Below, one piece after another: positions 1-10,619 of a stretch of DNA of 64,000 nucleotides. A model generated the notes under the pieces. That model was not told where the DNA came from. It searched no databases and saw only the letters and a list, made by a program, of their open reading frames with translations. The stretch is from Bryum argenteum (lineage: Eukaryota; Streptophyta; Bryopsida; Bryales; Bryaceae), in the NCBI GenBank assembly GCA_037043015.1, contig CM073328.1, forward strand, positions 235,409 through 299,408. The letters are read 5' to 3'. Position 1 is the stretch's first letter, and every line of letters begins with the position of its first letter. The position numbers were made by a program, and so were the translations under genes.

Positions 1-1463
1 CATTCCTTGCTTGAGTGTTAATCAAACCTTCTTATGCGCATATTCGGTGTGATCATTTCCCTGTCTCCTTTTCAGTTGAGTGCTTGGAAAGCCGGATCTA
101 CTTTGTGTGTGTGAGTTGGGAGTTAGGAATCCGGATTCTTTGTTAGATCGTTTCTGAGGAGTTGAAGTCGGGTTGGGCGTATTCTTGAGTGCCTTGTGTC
201 TTGAACTGGTCCAGGCGTCGAGAGAGGGAGCTGCTTTGTGGTAGACACTTACGGTGCAGGAGGTTACGGGAGTAGAGTGTGTGAGGACGGATTCCAATCC
301 GGCCTCCACCGCCACTGAGACTTGGGTTCTCTGTAGTCTCGGAAGGACGGATGAAGCGCAGTATGTGACCAGAATACGTGTAGACGTCTTCTAGCCGGAT
401 TCGGAGCTCTTGGAGTCCGTCATTCTAGTAAGGGTGATAGGGTAACCAGGACGGCCTGCGTGACCTTCTAGTTCGGACGGATAGGACGGATTAGTTGTGA
501 GGACGTAATGTGTGCCTTAGTATGTGTGTGTGTGTGTAGAGTCTAAGTGTGGAAGTTTCCGTCACGATAAACATAAGGGAAAGAGTCTTTGTGCATCCCC
601 TCTTGCAAAGGGATACCCTTGCCTTGCAAGGCTAAAACATAAGTTGGGACTAGAAACGTTTGTGGGTTTGGTTGTTTTAGCACTACTTGTCTTGGTCACT
701 TCACAGAATCCCTGGAACGATACACGAGTCACCTGAACACGGGTTTTACACCAATAAACGTGTAAGGGAAGATAAAGTGAATACATGGCATCCGACAATA
801 AAGCTCTTTAATATATGGTCAATTACATCCTATCTTTGCTAAATAATTCAATTTGTCTTTAAAACTTGTCATGTTCAATGTCGAAACATACTAGTTTAAT
901 TTTGTAACACAATCATCTTGTTGCATGGAGCAAACGGTGGTGTAAAATCTTCTTTTGTGCATATTTGATTTCTACTGAGATTCAGTAAGTTTACATAGCG
1001 TATAGGTTTTCCAAAATGGCCTTTCTTTAACGGAACAACCCCTATGATGGTGGTGAGTATTTTGTTTCTAATTGCAAACTAGGTGTTTCTAATTTTGTAG
1101 TTTGTATGACAAGTTTTCTTAATTTTTATTCCTTCTGTGACCTCAATCTGGCTTCTTGCATGTTGTTGCCTAGAGTGGATAAAAATGTTTCATTCATTAA
1201 ATAGATGGATGTGTCTCTGTTTTGACAAGTTTTCATTCAGAGATGTTCTAAAAGGTCTTGAAATTTTTAATTTTTCACGAGCGGTGAGCTTAAGTTTATT
1301 GCTATCGGCTCACCATTGGACGTTAAATTTGTCGCTTATGGCTCACGGTTGGATGCTCAATGCTTATGATGTAGGATCGCTCCTAACAAGAATGTGAGTT
1401 ACGAGGGTTTTTGACAATTTGAAGCTAGTCGACTATACGGCTTAAGGCTTGCAAATTCATCTA
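1..1463. other. gene-free left edge
   Basis: I see no gene here. Bases 1-500 are more GC-rich than what follows and carry the 8-mer GGACGGAT four times (near 285, 345, 475 and 484), plus related CCGGAT motifs. This could be the edge of an old repeat. Bases 800-1,460 are AT-rich and short open frames there show no family resemblance. Confidence 0.5.
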
Positions 1464-1859
1464 TCTACTTGTATAATAAAATACTGTACGGCCATTCTTC
1501 CTACCCACCAACTTACCAACCTACCAACATACAAACCTACCGACCTCCAAAATTACCAACCTACCTACCAACCTTTTTTTATGTTTTTTGCATGATGTAT
1601 AATAAATAATAATAATGTATAAATTAAAAAATAAATTAAAAAAAAAAAAAAAAAAACATATATAATTTTGTTTGATGAAATGGAAGACACGTCGGGTTAA
1701 CTTTTTGAAAGTACCATTTAAAGAGCTTCCTGTCAAGATGACGGGTACCTTACTAGTATATATATAATAAAATACTAGGCGTCAATCCTTCCTACCCACC
1801 AACCTACCAACCTACTAACTTACCAATCTACCTCTTTTATGTTTTTTGGTTTATGTATT

Positions 1860-1900
<41 letters not shown>

Positions 1901-2951
1901 ATAGACATAAACATAATATTGTTTGAGCAAATGGTATAGAACAACAGGGACCTTACTAGTCTATATCATACTACAGTAGTCTACTTCTATAACAAAATAC
2001 TGTTTGGCGACCCTTCCTACCCACCAACGTACCTACCTACCTACATACTTACCAACCAACCTACCCTACCTACCTCCTACCTTCTTTTATGTTTTTGGAT
2101 TATGTAGATAAATAAATAAACAAATATGCACAATTATAAAATTAATAAATATAATATGAGAAAATGGTAGGCATGGGATAATTTTATAAAAGTACCATAT
2201 ATAGAGCTTTCATGTCTGGACAACGGGTACATGGCTAGTCTACATCTATAACATAATATTGTTCGGCGATCCTTTCTACCTACGAAACCTTCCTACCCAC
2301 CAAACCTTCCTACCCACTAAACCTTCCTACCCACCAAACCTTCCTACCCACTAAACCTTCCTACCCACCACACCTTCCTACCCACCAAACCTTCCTACCC
2401 AACGTACTAACCTACCATCTTACGAACTTTTGGATTATGTAAATTAAAATGAAATAATCTAAATTAAAAAAAAAAAAAAAAAAAACACGAGCATATATAA
2501 AATTATTATGGAATGGTAGACACGAGATGCTTTTTTAAAATACCATATAAAGTGCTTCTCCGTCGTGACGACAGGTACCTTTACTATATAAAAATAATAA
2601 ACATAATTTGAGGAAATGGTAGACACGGATAATTCTATAAAAGTACCATATAAAGAGCTTTCCCATCGGGACGACATGTACATTGCTAATATATAATAAA
2701 ATACTATAGGACAATCCTTCTTACCCACCAACGTACCAACCTACAAACCTACCAACCTACCTAGCTACATTCTTTTAAGTTTTTTCAATTATGTAAAAAA
2801 AACAAAACAAAACACAGAAATATATAAAAATAATTAACATAATATGAGGAAATAGTAAACACAGAATAATTCCATAAAAGTACCATATAAAGAGCTTTCC
2901 CGTTGGGACGACGGGTACATTGCTAGACGGGTACATTGCTAACATTGCTAG
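1464..2951 (+). mobile_element. head-to-tail array of short Helitron-like (non-autonomous) units
   Basis: About six related units follow each other: 1464-1756, 1757-1959, 1980-2238, 2239-~2586, a 5'-truncated copy ~2587-2689, and 2690-2926, then two partial tails to 2951. Full units begin TCTACTTGTATAATAAAAT-like, carry a CCTACCCACCAACC pyrimidine tract, an A-rich middle and a conserved AAAGTACCATATAAAGAGCTT block. They end in a small hairpin (CCCGT...ACGGG) about 10 nt before CTAG or CTAA. The array is preceded by A (1463) and followed by T (2952), and unit 3 abuts unit 4 exactly as CTAG|TC. A 5' TC, a 3' hairpin plus CTRR and an A/T target are the known Helitron signature. No Rep/helicase is encoded, so the units are non-autonomous. 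Assignment to Helitrons is inference from the ends. Confidence 0.68.
2281..2402 (+). repeat. short tandem repeat inside one Helitron-like unit
   Basis: An 18-bp unit of the form AAACCTTCCTACCCACC/T repeats about seven times. It is an expansion of the pyrimidine tract present in every unit of the surrounding array. Confidence 0.8.
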
Positions 2952-2952
2952 T

Positions 2953-3368
2953 GCACTATAAGAAGCTATAAGAAGCTAACCGGACACTTGGAAGCTACGC
3001 TCTCGGTATGCAGGTATACAATGCAATTTACTCAGATAAATTTAAGCTTGAGCGATATCTGAATTGAGCAGCCTTCGGCTTAAGAGTGTCCTTCACATAG
3101 CAGCCGATTCGCTTGGATAATCAATTTAAATAGACAGTAACCCACTTGAACCAGTATTCAGAACATTGTGTGCCGGTCTCCACACCGTTATGCTCCAAAT
3201 ATCAGCGGAATCATTCCTAAATAATGTAACCATTCAAAGAGAACTCCTAATGTAACCATTCAAAGAGAACTCCTAATGTAACCATTCAAAGAGAACTCCT
3301 ACTTCCAGCTACAAGAGTTGTGCTATGATACAATAGATGGCCTTGATGACCTAAGTTGGCTTTAGACA
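2953..3368. other. intergenic stretch with a 26-bp triplicate
   Basis: No gene seen. At 3223-3300 a 26-bp unit (AATGTAACCATTCAAAGAGA followed by ACTCCT) occurs three times without divergence. It lies just past the stop codon of the minus-strand gene and could be in its 3' UTR. Confidence 0.6.
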
Positions 3369-5716
3369 TCAGTTTAGGCAATTTTTCGTATCCAAATCTC
3401 CTCCGTCCTCATCATCAACCTCATCCTCGTCCTCCTCACTACCAGAACCAACTTCAGAATCATCCTCCTCGTCGGCATCTGAGTCTTTGATATCCTCTTC
3501 CATTTTACCGGGCTTCTTCAAAGCTCCACCGCCTCCTTCCATCTGAAATCATAAAAATATCCCACAAACTAAACGCTCGCTGCTGAAGATCATGCTAGAA
3601 TTTACATCATTCAGACCCTCCAACAGCGTAGACCAACATCAATCGATTCCCGAAAAACGTTCTTACGCAACAACCACATCATCCACTATATCTCAATCGA
3701 GAAAAGAGAGTCTTCCATTCACTCGAAAAGCGGGCTTCAGCCCAGAACGCAGCGTAACTTACCGTCCTGAGTAGAGTCCTTCTATCTCGTTCTCGCAGAG
3801 TACTGAGAGCCTGTACAGAAATAAACAACAATCAATGCCATGCATGATTCTCGTTCAAGTTCGACTGACAGCGGTGAGATCCAAAAAAATTACATAATCA
3901 GATCTAGTATTACGATACCTCCTGAAACTGCTTCCGCTCCTCGTCTTCAGCATCCACGTTGCTGCGACCACAATCAAGTACGTCACCAGTCGGAACTACT
4001 GAAAGTCGCACAAGGAGCAACAACCAAGATAGCCAGAACACAACAAAACTCGTTCTTTAAGGCCTACACGCGGATACCTTTTAACAAAGAAAGAAAAGAC
4101 AATATGTAGTCGACGTGAAGGTCGAACCCTTTTTGCGATTCGGTTCCAAAGACAACATCTCTTCAGGAATCAACTTTATGCAACAAACAAGTCCTAGATT
4201 ATACCTTCCAACAATAGTATCTGCTGGGCGACAGCATTTAGCACAAACGTTCCTCTTTTTGAACATGCTGCAAACCAGTGACGTGTGCATTAGCAAATTA
4301 TCTAAGCTGTTTAGAATGATGTAAGGTGCTACGCAAACGAAAATGCAAGTATTTCTGGGCATTAGTCCAGATGCACAGTAATTCAAACTGTAAGCACCTG
4401 TGCAGATTGTATGATGAGCCTGTCTTACTGCCCGCTTCCCGCAATCGTTACTGTAACACAAGACTTAGATATCAGTTTCATGAGCGATGTTTCGTTGGAA
4501 CAAACATTGCACTTAGTTCTTCAAACATCAGTTCTCTCTTGAACGTGCTAAATGCTTAGTATCATTCATGATTCTTGACCTGCATCTATAAAACGTGGAT
4601 GCTGAGGATTGTGGTAACTGACGAAGAGCGCCATAAAGAATAGCGCTGACGCTAAAGACCTAATAATTTCTGCGGATGAGCGAAAATACCTACTTTCAGG
4701 CACATTCTGTGTCCTCTAACCTTGCAAAATGGACTGCATAGATAGAATGACAACTGACACTCACCATTTGCCTGGCTCGACTAGCGCTTTGTATTTTCCA
4801 TACCTGATTAGCACAACCAACAATGTCAGAGACTGAACTAATTTACCTTCTGATCACCGAAGAATTGAAGGTATAATGATTGGTTTAGGGTTTAGGGTAC
4901 AACAAAAGTTGGAGGACTGAATTGGAACCTGAATCTAGATCTAAACCCTGAAGCCCACACTCAACTGCAATATAATGTGCACATGAAACTAGATAGGATC
5001 ACGGCAGTTCATGTTATCTAGATATACAAGGAAAAAATTTACTTGCGTCTCCACTCTATTTGCTGCTTGCAACGAGGGCACACTCCAGTGATAGCAGGAA
5101 ATGGACGCTGCTTGCTTCCAACCTCCTGAATGAAGGAGATACGGCCAGTCATCAGTCTCTCAATTTAGAAGCAGGTTCCCAACGTAATGAATTCCACAAT
5201 TCATGACGCTATCCACAATTCCGCAGGACGCCTGCCACAATCAAGGACGAAGAGAGACCTCTAACAAGTCTTGTAGCAATGCCACAAAATAAGTCCAAGT
5301 CCAACAATAGAACACAAACGACCCTGGCGCAATGACTGGAGTCCTCGATTCTAATGCCTTGATCGACCTAACTGTCCTCGAGTACTGAGCACGTCTAGAT
5401 ATAAGAGAACAGAAATTGCATCTCACGGACCGTTTCATTCTTCTTAACCCCTGCGTTCGGTTTCCAAACCACCCTGCACCAGAACCGCACCCAAATACAA
5501 AAATCATGAGACAATCATAAGATTGTGAGAATTTGGCAGAAGGATTCTGGCGCCACTGACAAAAAGCAAACGGAGCCAGCAGCAGGACGAAACGCTAAGC
5601 ATAAGAATGAAGCATTCACAACCCAGAAGACGGCGGTTGAAAGGTGGAAGACGCGAACCGTACCTGTTCTGGTGCTTGGGCGGCCCACGGGTAACCCCTC
5701 CTTTGCAGGTAGACAT
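3369..5716 (-). CDS. C9orf85 homolog (DUF2039 zinc-ribbon-like protein), nine exons, one apparent frame break
   Basis: Exons on the minus strand: 5664-5716, 5431-5473, 5043-5125, 4765-4803, 4398-4450, 4205-4267, 3919-3961, 3763-3810 and 3369-3542, all with GT-AG ends. The protein would be about 199 residues. It starts MSTCKGGVTRGPPKHQNR, then has a KPNAGVKKNET block, ITGVCPRCKQQIEW, KRAVRQAHHTIC and NVCAKCCRPADTIVGR. These Cys pairs and order match the eukaryotic C9orf85/DUF2039 family, whose function is unknown. The last exon is an acidic Asp/Glu tail. Summed exons give 599 nt, not a multiple of three: the frame shifts by one inside AAAAA at about 4256-4260 in exon 6. One more A would give the family's Cys spacing. 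It is either an assembly error or a recent inactivating deletion. Confidence 0.85.
4881..4898 (+). repeat. short telomere-like motif in an intron
   Basis: GGTTTAGGGTTTAGGGT lies in the region between exons 3 and 4 of the minus-strand DUF2039 gene. It is only about two and a half plant telomere units and is probably fortuitous. Confidence 0.5.
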
Positions 5717-5865
5717 GCTGGAGGACCGCAAATTCTTACAAGTGCAGCGATGCAAATCCTGTCGAGAAGTTTGGAAGTTGATACGGGGGATCAGTCGTCA
5801 CAGCCAGCGCAAAGGCGACGGGGATTACACTGCTCCCACCACCAATCACAGACATACAGTCGCAG

Positions 5866-5877
5866 TTTAGGGTTTAG
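5866..5877 (-). promoter_or_regulatory. telo-box upstream of the DUF2039 gene
   Basis: On the minus strand this reads CTAAACCCTAAA, about 150 nt before the start codon at 5716. AAACCCTAA boxes are common near plant transcription starts, especially in genes of growth and translation. Function here is inferred. Confidence 0.5.
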
Positions 5878-6059
5878 TTAAAAGCCCTGTTATAGAACCG
5901 AAAAGCAGTGCTGACCTGGACAAATATGCTGACTTGTCTTGGCCCCGATTCCTTTCAGAAGTCGAGGAAAAAAGGAAAAGGAAAAAAACAAACCCCACGA
6001 CTTTAACCTCGACAACTTTTTTGTTGGAAGATTTTTGATGTGGATAACTTCGGTATTGG

Positions 6060-6200
6060 ATTTGCAATGATATTTCTACGATGAAAAAAGTGAAAAATGG
6101 ATGATTTTTGAGGAGCTACATCTCCTTCATCTAGAGTTAGATTTTGACTTTATTTTCGGGGATGGATTCAAACTATAATCTAGTTGTAGTGGTAGAAACC
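6060..6200 (+). repeat. dispersed repeat, inverted relative at ~52,140-52,275
   Basis: The stretch reading GATTTGCAATGAT, AAAGTG, AATGGATGAT, GAGGAGCTACATCTCCTTCA, then TAGTTGTAGTGG has a clear relative on the opposite strand at about 52,140-52,275, inside a TTAA-bounded inverted-repeat element. The order of blocks is conserved over about 130 bp, so this is a degraded copy of the same element family. Confidence 0.7.
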
Positions 6201-7559
6201 TTGACCCGATTGAAGATAAGGCGTCTGAGTGCAAGGGGTCTAGTTTTCGACTAATCTTCCTTTCTAAAATGTTTGGCGGTTTTCACCAGTAGAAGGCTAC
6301 TAATTGAGCCAATATATATTTTTTCATGAATTATTTTGGCACAATAGAGTTGTTGAGATGATGACGAATAACTTTCTAGTTGTTTATTCTTTAATTGAAA
6401 AGATTTGTGTTGGTAGTATTTTCACCTCAAAGTGAAAATGATGATTTTAAGTAGCATGTTTTGCACACTAAATCGTTCCATGAGTCAAGTCCATGGTCCA
6501 CATAATCTACAACAAGTCTATTATAAGTTTTTATGGTTGGGATCTGGATAGCTTAAATTTTTTTCATCTATGTTATTTTTTTTTCAAATATGAACTTTTG
6601 GCTAAAAATACCCCAATGACATATAAGGGTAAAAATTACGTTACATAATAGAGTTACTTAGAAATATCCAACTCATCATAAAATCTTGAGGTTTACAAAA
6701 TCATGTGAGAGGCTTGCAATTTGGAGAGGTACATAAAAACTCAATAGTGTATAAATAATTGAAAACCATGGTAATGAGTTAGGCAAGTCTAAAATAAAAG
6801 GTTTCATGAGGGACCTTTCATTGGACTTCTACTTCAACATACAATAAACTAAAAAACAACCATTCACAACTACCATTTATACTTTTACTTCTTGTGAAGC
6901 ACATGACTTCAAATAATAACCTTAGTTGACGAGGTATAATGAAAATTGACTCAAGAATCACAAGTGACCCTCACACCTTCTTTGCATTTATCGAAGATCG
7001 AAACTTCAACACTTGAATAAGTTTCCCTCTCATGCCAATGTTGCAATCACTATGGCCTTAAAATTGCGAATGCAAAATGGTTGCACCAATCCAACTTAGA
7101 GGCTTAATAAAGTTTAAGTACAAACCCAAATGAAGTTATATAAATTGCAAATGAGGGTTAACTTACTTAAAATTTTCTCCATGTAGATTTTGTTTTAAAA
7201 AAATATACTTGATTCACTTGTAATATGACATCAAATACTTTTAGTCAAACCAAATGAGGATGATTGGGCCTTTAGGGATTATATTATTGAGACTTTATTT
7301 TGATTCTAATATAAAAAACCCCCCATGATTTATTCATCTTCATCTTAACCTTAACCATTCCTTGAGGCTCGAAAGGGGTTTTTGTGATATCGGGCAGCCT
7401 TGACAAAGGGGTTAAGAGTAATACATTTGCGTTAGATATTTCCAAGAAGATCCTCACACCATAAAGTGTATGTGATAAAACTTGCAAAGCCATATTCCAA
7501 GTTTAAAACCTTCATCTAGAACTTTTAGGTTCCAAGTCTAAATAGGGCAACTTCAATTT

Positions 7560-7860
7560 TGTCTTTTTTTGCATTTCTTTCGGAAATATGTTCATAACCA
7601 ATTTACGACTCAAGTTCAAAAGTGATCCAAGTCAAAAAGCTAACAAGTTTTTTAAGGCCTCCAAAACTTTCAAGAACAATCTTAACATGGCCCAAAAAGA
7701 ACTTGGGAGACAAACTTTGAATGTTATCATATCTCAAATGGTCAACACCCAATGGTCAACTTTTAGAGTATTGACTAAGAATATTCTTAGGTACATGATC
7801 TTATGGTGACTAAAATATTCTTAGGTACATGATCTTATGGTTGGAAGTTTAAGAGAGGGA
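7560..7860 (+). repeat. diverged relative of the TTAA-bounded elements
   Basis: The blocks GGAAATATGTTCAT, CCTCCAAAACTTTCAA, GACAAACTTTGA and GGTACATGATCTTATGG recur in the same order at about 47,110-47,710 and 50,310-50,550. In this copy the segment ATATTCTTAGGTACATGATC is duplicated in tandem (about 7781-7842). No terminal inverted repeats are recognised here. Confidence 0.65.
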
Positions 7861-8070
7861 AATAATTTTGGTTCACACGCTTAGGAGTGAACAAAGGTAG
7901 AGAAATATAGTTTTGGAGTTTCAAGCTCTTGAAAACACACACGGAGAGTTACGGGTTAAGAACACACTTGTACCAAACAAATCATAAAGAGAAATCTTGG
8001 CTCAAATTGTAGCATTGTAAATGCAAACTCAAGCCATATTTTACAAACAAAAACTAAACTCCTCGCATCA

Positions 8071-8175
8071 CATCTTGGATTAACTTACTTTCTCTACTAC
8101 AATCTCATCTTGGATTAACTTACTTTTTCTACTACAATCTCATCTTGGATTAACTTACTTTTTCTACTACAATCT
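8071..8175 (+). repeat. 35-bp tandem triplicate
   Basis: Three near-identical 35-bp units begin CATCTTGGATTAACTTACTT at 8071, 8106 and 8141. The only visible difference is C versus T in the pyrimidine run of the first unit. Confidence 0.9.
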
Positions 8176-8458
8176 CATTATCTAAATTTGGATCCTCAAC
8201 AACAAATAGGATTGAAATGTTGTTGTAGATGAAACAAATATAACTTCATAAAAGCCATATGATTTTTCAATTTCTCCAACTTAGGAACATATTTGCACAT
8301 CCACTACCACAACTACTCCAACTTACTTCTACTTGGGTACAAATTAGAAAATGTGAAAATTAAGCCAATGTTGAGCACTCTCCCTTGTGAACCATCAACT
8401 ATCAAGATAGATATAGGCAGCAAGACCTTTCAGTGAGAGATCCACAACACGCAGAAGG

Positions 8459-10619
8459 ATGGAACAGGTGATTTTCAGAAGTCTGTCCTTCCTGTTTCGA
8501 ATTTTCTCTCTTGCATCTGCTCTATTAGCACCCGCTCTTAGGGTTTCCTTTTCTTTCCCCCTGCCTGTCCCGTTCTGGATTGCTCCATCCTCCTCCCTCC
8601 CTCCCCTCTCGCGCTGTTCCTCCTCGATCTGGTATTGCGCTCTGCTTTCCTTGCCTTCCCTGCTCATCCGCGTTCAACACCCTCTCCAACGCTCGCTCTC
8701 GCGAGCATGATTAGCGCCCCATTCGTTGCCTCATTTTTTTGGTGCCCTCTTTGTTCCTCGAGCTCCAGCTCTGCTCCTCTATCAACGAGCTTACCAATCA
8801 TGGCCCGAAATCGGATACCATGCCCCTTTACCACTTGACCTCTGCGCCACTTCTTCCTAACGTGCTGTGCATGGCACTGTGAGTTTTTCCTTCTCCACAA
8901 AGCTCTGAATTAACTTGCGTGTCTTTGCGATCATTGGATGACCTGTATGCAAAGCAATAGCGACGCAGGTCGGGCAAAGATTCAATAGTGCTCTCGCCAT
9001 TTACCGATTTCTTCTTCGTGGGCTATTAATCAGTGATCGGATACTCTTAGCTCTCGCTAGTCACTCTTCTGCTAGTCAATCGCTGTCAATTTGGCGATCA
9101 TGTTTCCTTCACCGTCACCTCGTGGAGAGATTTGGCAGTTGTTCATCACCTTCTGCAAGCCTCCAGAGACAGATAGCCAGTGTACTTTCTCCAGTGTCGT
9201 AAGCCAGCTGAATTGTGTATTTTCTCCAACCTAATTTTCTCAATCGCATACGTTGCATTTCTTATAATGGTTTCTGGGGATCATTAGTTTGTTGGAGGTT
9301 CTGATTTCGAATGCTCCCGGGGCTCTTCTGATCGAACATTAGCGTCCACACTGGTTCCGAGCTGCTGATTGTTTGGTAGAGACAAGACTGCCATCTGTTC
9401 TCTCTGGAGATGAGTGTCTGTATATCGTAGCACTAGATGAAACACAAGTATAAAAGTCCTGTCAGCTTTTATATTCACTGATGATTTATCACCCTCAGTT
9501 CATCGGTAGTGGGTTTTCTCGCTCCCGATGACGCACATTTGGGTCGAAGTAGCACTTGAATGACCTCCTGCCCCCTATCGTCCCCTACTGGCGCTTGCTC
9601 ATATTAGTGTTCAAGTGCCTTGTGCGGTCAGAAGATTGCAGAGCCTCTTGTTCTCGCTTGGTCTCCTGATTTAAATTTATGGCTAGTTTATCATCTAGAG
9701 GTCGACCCTAGCTCATTCCCCAATCATCGGTATGACTTTGATAGTGGTCCTTTCTGAGTTGTACAGGCGGATGCACTCCGCTTTTCGTCCGATCGAGGTT
9801 ACTCGTCCGGCCTCTGTGCCTGTGACGTCGAAGTTGTCTCGTTGAAGTTGTCCTGTATCATTGCAGTTTGAAAGGTGTGATGGCATGTACTTTTCACAGG
9901 TTTGCAGCTCCACTGCGGGAGGGTTGTAGAGGAGAATGCATATAGTGAAAGGTGTAGCAGGATTTTTACGCAGAGGCTCGCCAGGACACTCTCGGGGAGA
10001 CGAGTCTGACGGATCAGGGGACAGATCGAATGCGCCATCTTGGCCTGATATACAATTCAGGTTTTTCACGTCCTCTACTTGTGGTCCTGTTTATAGTTGA
10101 CAAGTGTCGGTGAATAGGTTCTACAGTGGAGATGAGGCATTTGTATTCTCATTTTTGACTCTGAATGGGGTTGGCATGCAGAAATGAAGGTGATGAAGCT
10201 TTCCTTGGATCGTTGTGGCAAGATTATCAAGAGGCATTGGGGCTGGTATGATGGATATCTCCTTTCTCTCAAATTTTTGATTGTTTAGGCCTCTTAGGCT
10301 ATGTGTAAAATGTCCCATGATATTGCAGTGTGCACTCGCGAACCCATTCTTCCCCAATTCTGGGATCATTGTACGTCTGCATCCAAGCTCACTAAGCCAT
10401 GCCATTTAGAAGTCTCTCGCAGTCCTTTCCTGAACGCTGGGGGATTGTAATTGCGCTCACTCATTGACTGGATATGTCAAGTTCACGTGATATAAGATGA
10501 TTACTTGAACCGATGTTGGGGTCTACGTCAGATTCATTTTCACAAGACAACTCTTATCCACATAATGTACTGTCATATGCATTGTCGCACTAACCTACTC
10601 TATTTCTTTCAAATTTCAG
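8459..10619 (+). other. probable 5' region of the BEACH gene (unresolved exons/UTR)
   Basis: The sequence becomes less AT-rich from about 8,460, with a pyrimidine-rich stretch at 8,480-8,880 typical of plant promoters and 5' UTRs. The first exon I can support starts at 10,620 and does not begin with Met, so upstream coding exons or a non-coding leader should lie here. I could not recognise the N-terminal residues of the family in any frame, so I do not call exons. Confidence 0.4.

Larger units (their letters stand above)
5881..8458. other. AT-rich repeat-bearing intergenic region
   Basis: No credible gene is seen on either strand. The region holds diverged dispersed repeats (listed separately at 6060-6200 and 7560-7860) and a 35-bp triplicate at 8071-8175. 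The rest is AT-rich unique-looking sequence. Confidence 0.6.

Noticed and set aside
22-798. Short frames on both strands at the left edge
   Set aside because: No domain resemblance, no splice context and mutual overlap; treated as chance.
4881-4898. Interstitial telomere tract
   Set aside because: Only two to three units; too short to call.
8071-8175. CRISPR-like array
   Set aside because: The units are directly adjacent with no spacers and this is a eukaryotic genome; simple tandem duplication.
8459-8838. Small secreted protein starting near 8,459 or 8,635
   Set aside because: Open frames arise from a pyrimidine-rich promoter/leader stretch; Leu/Ser/Pro composition mimics a signal peptide but no downstream exon supports it.
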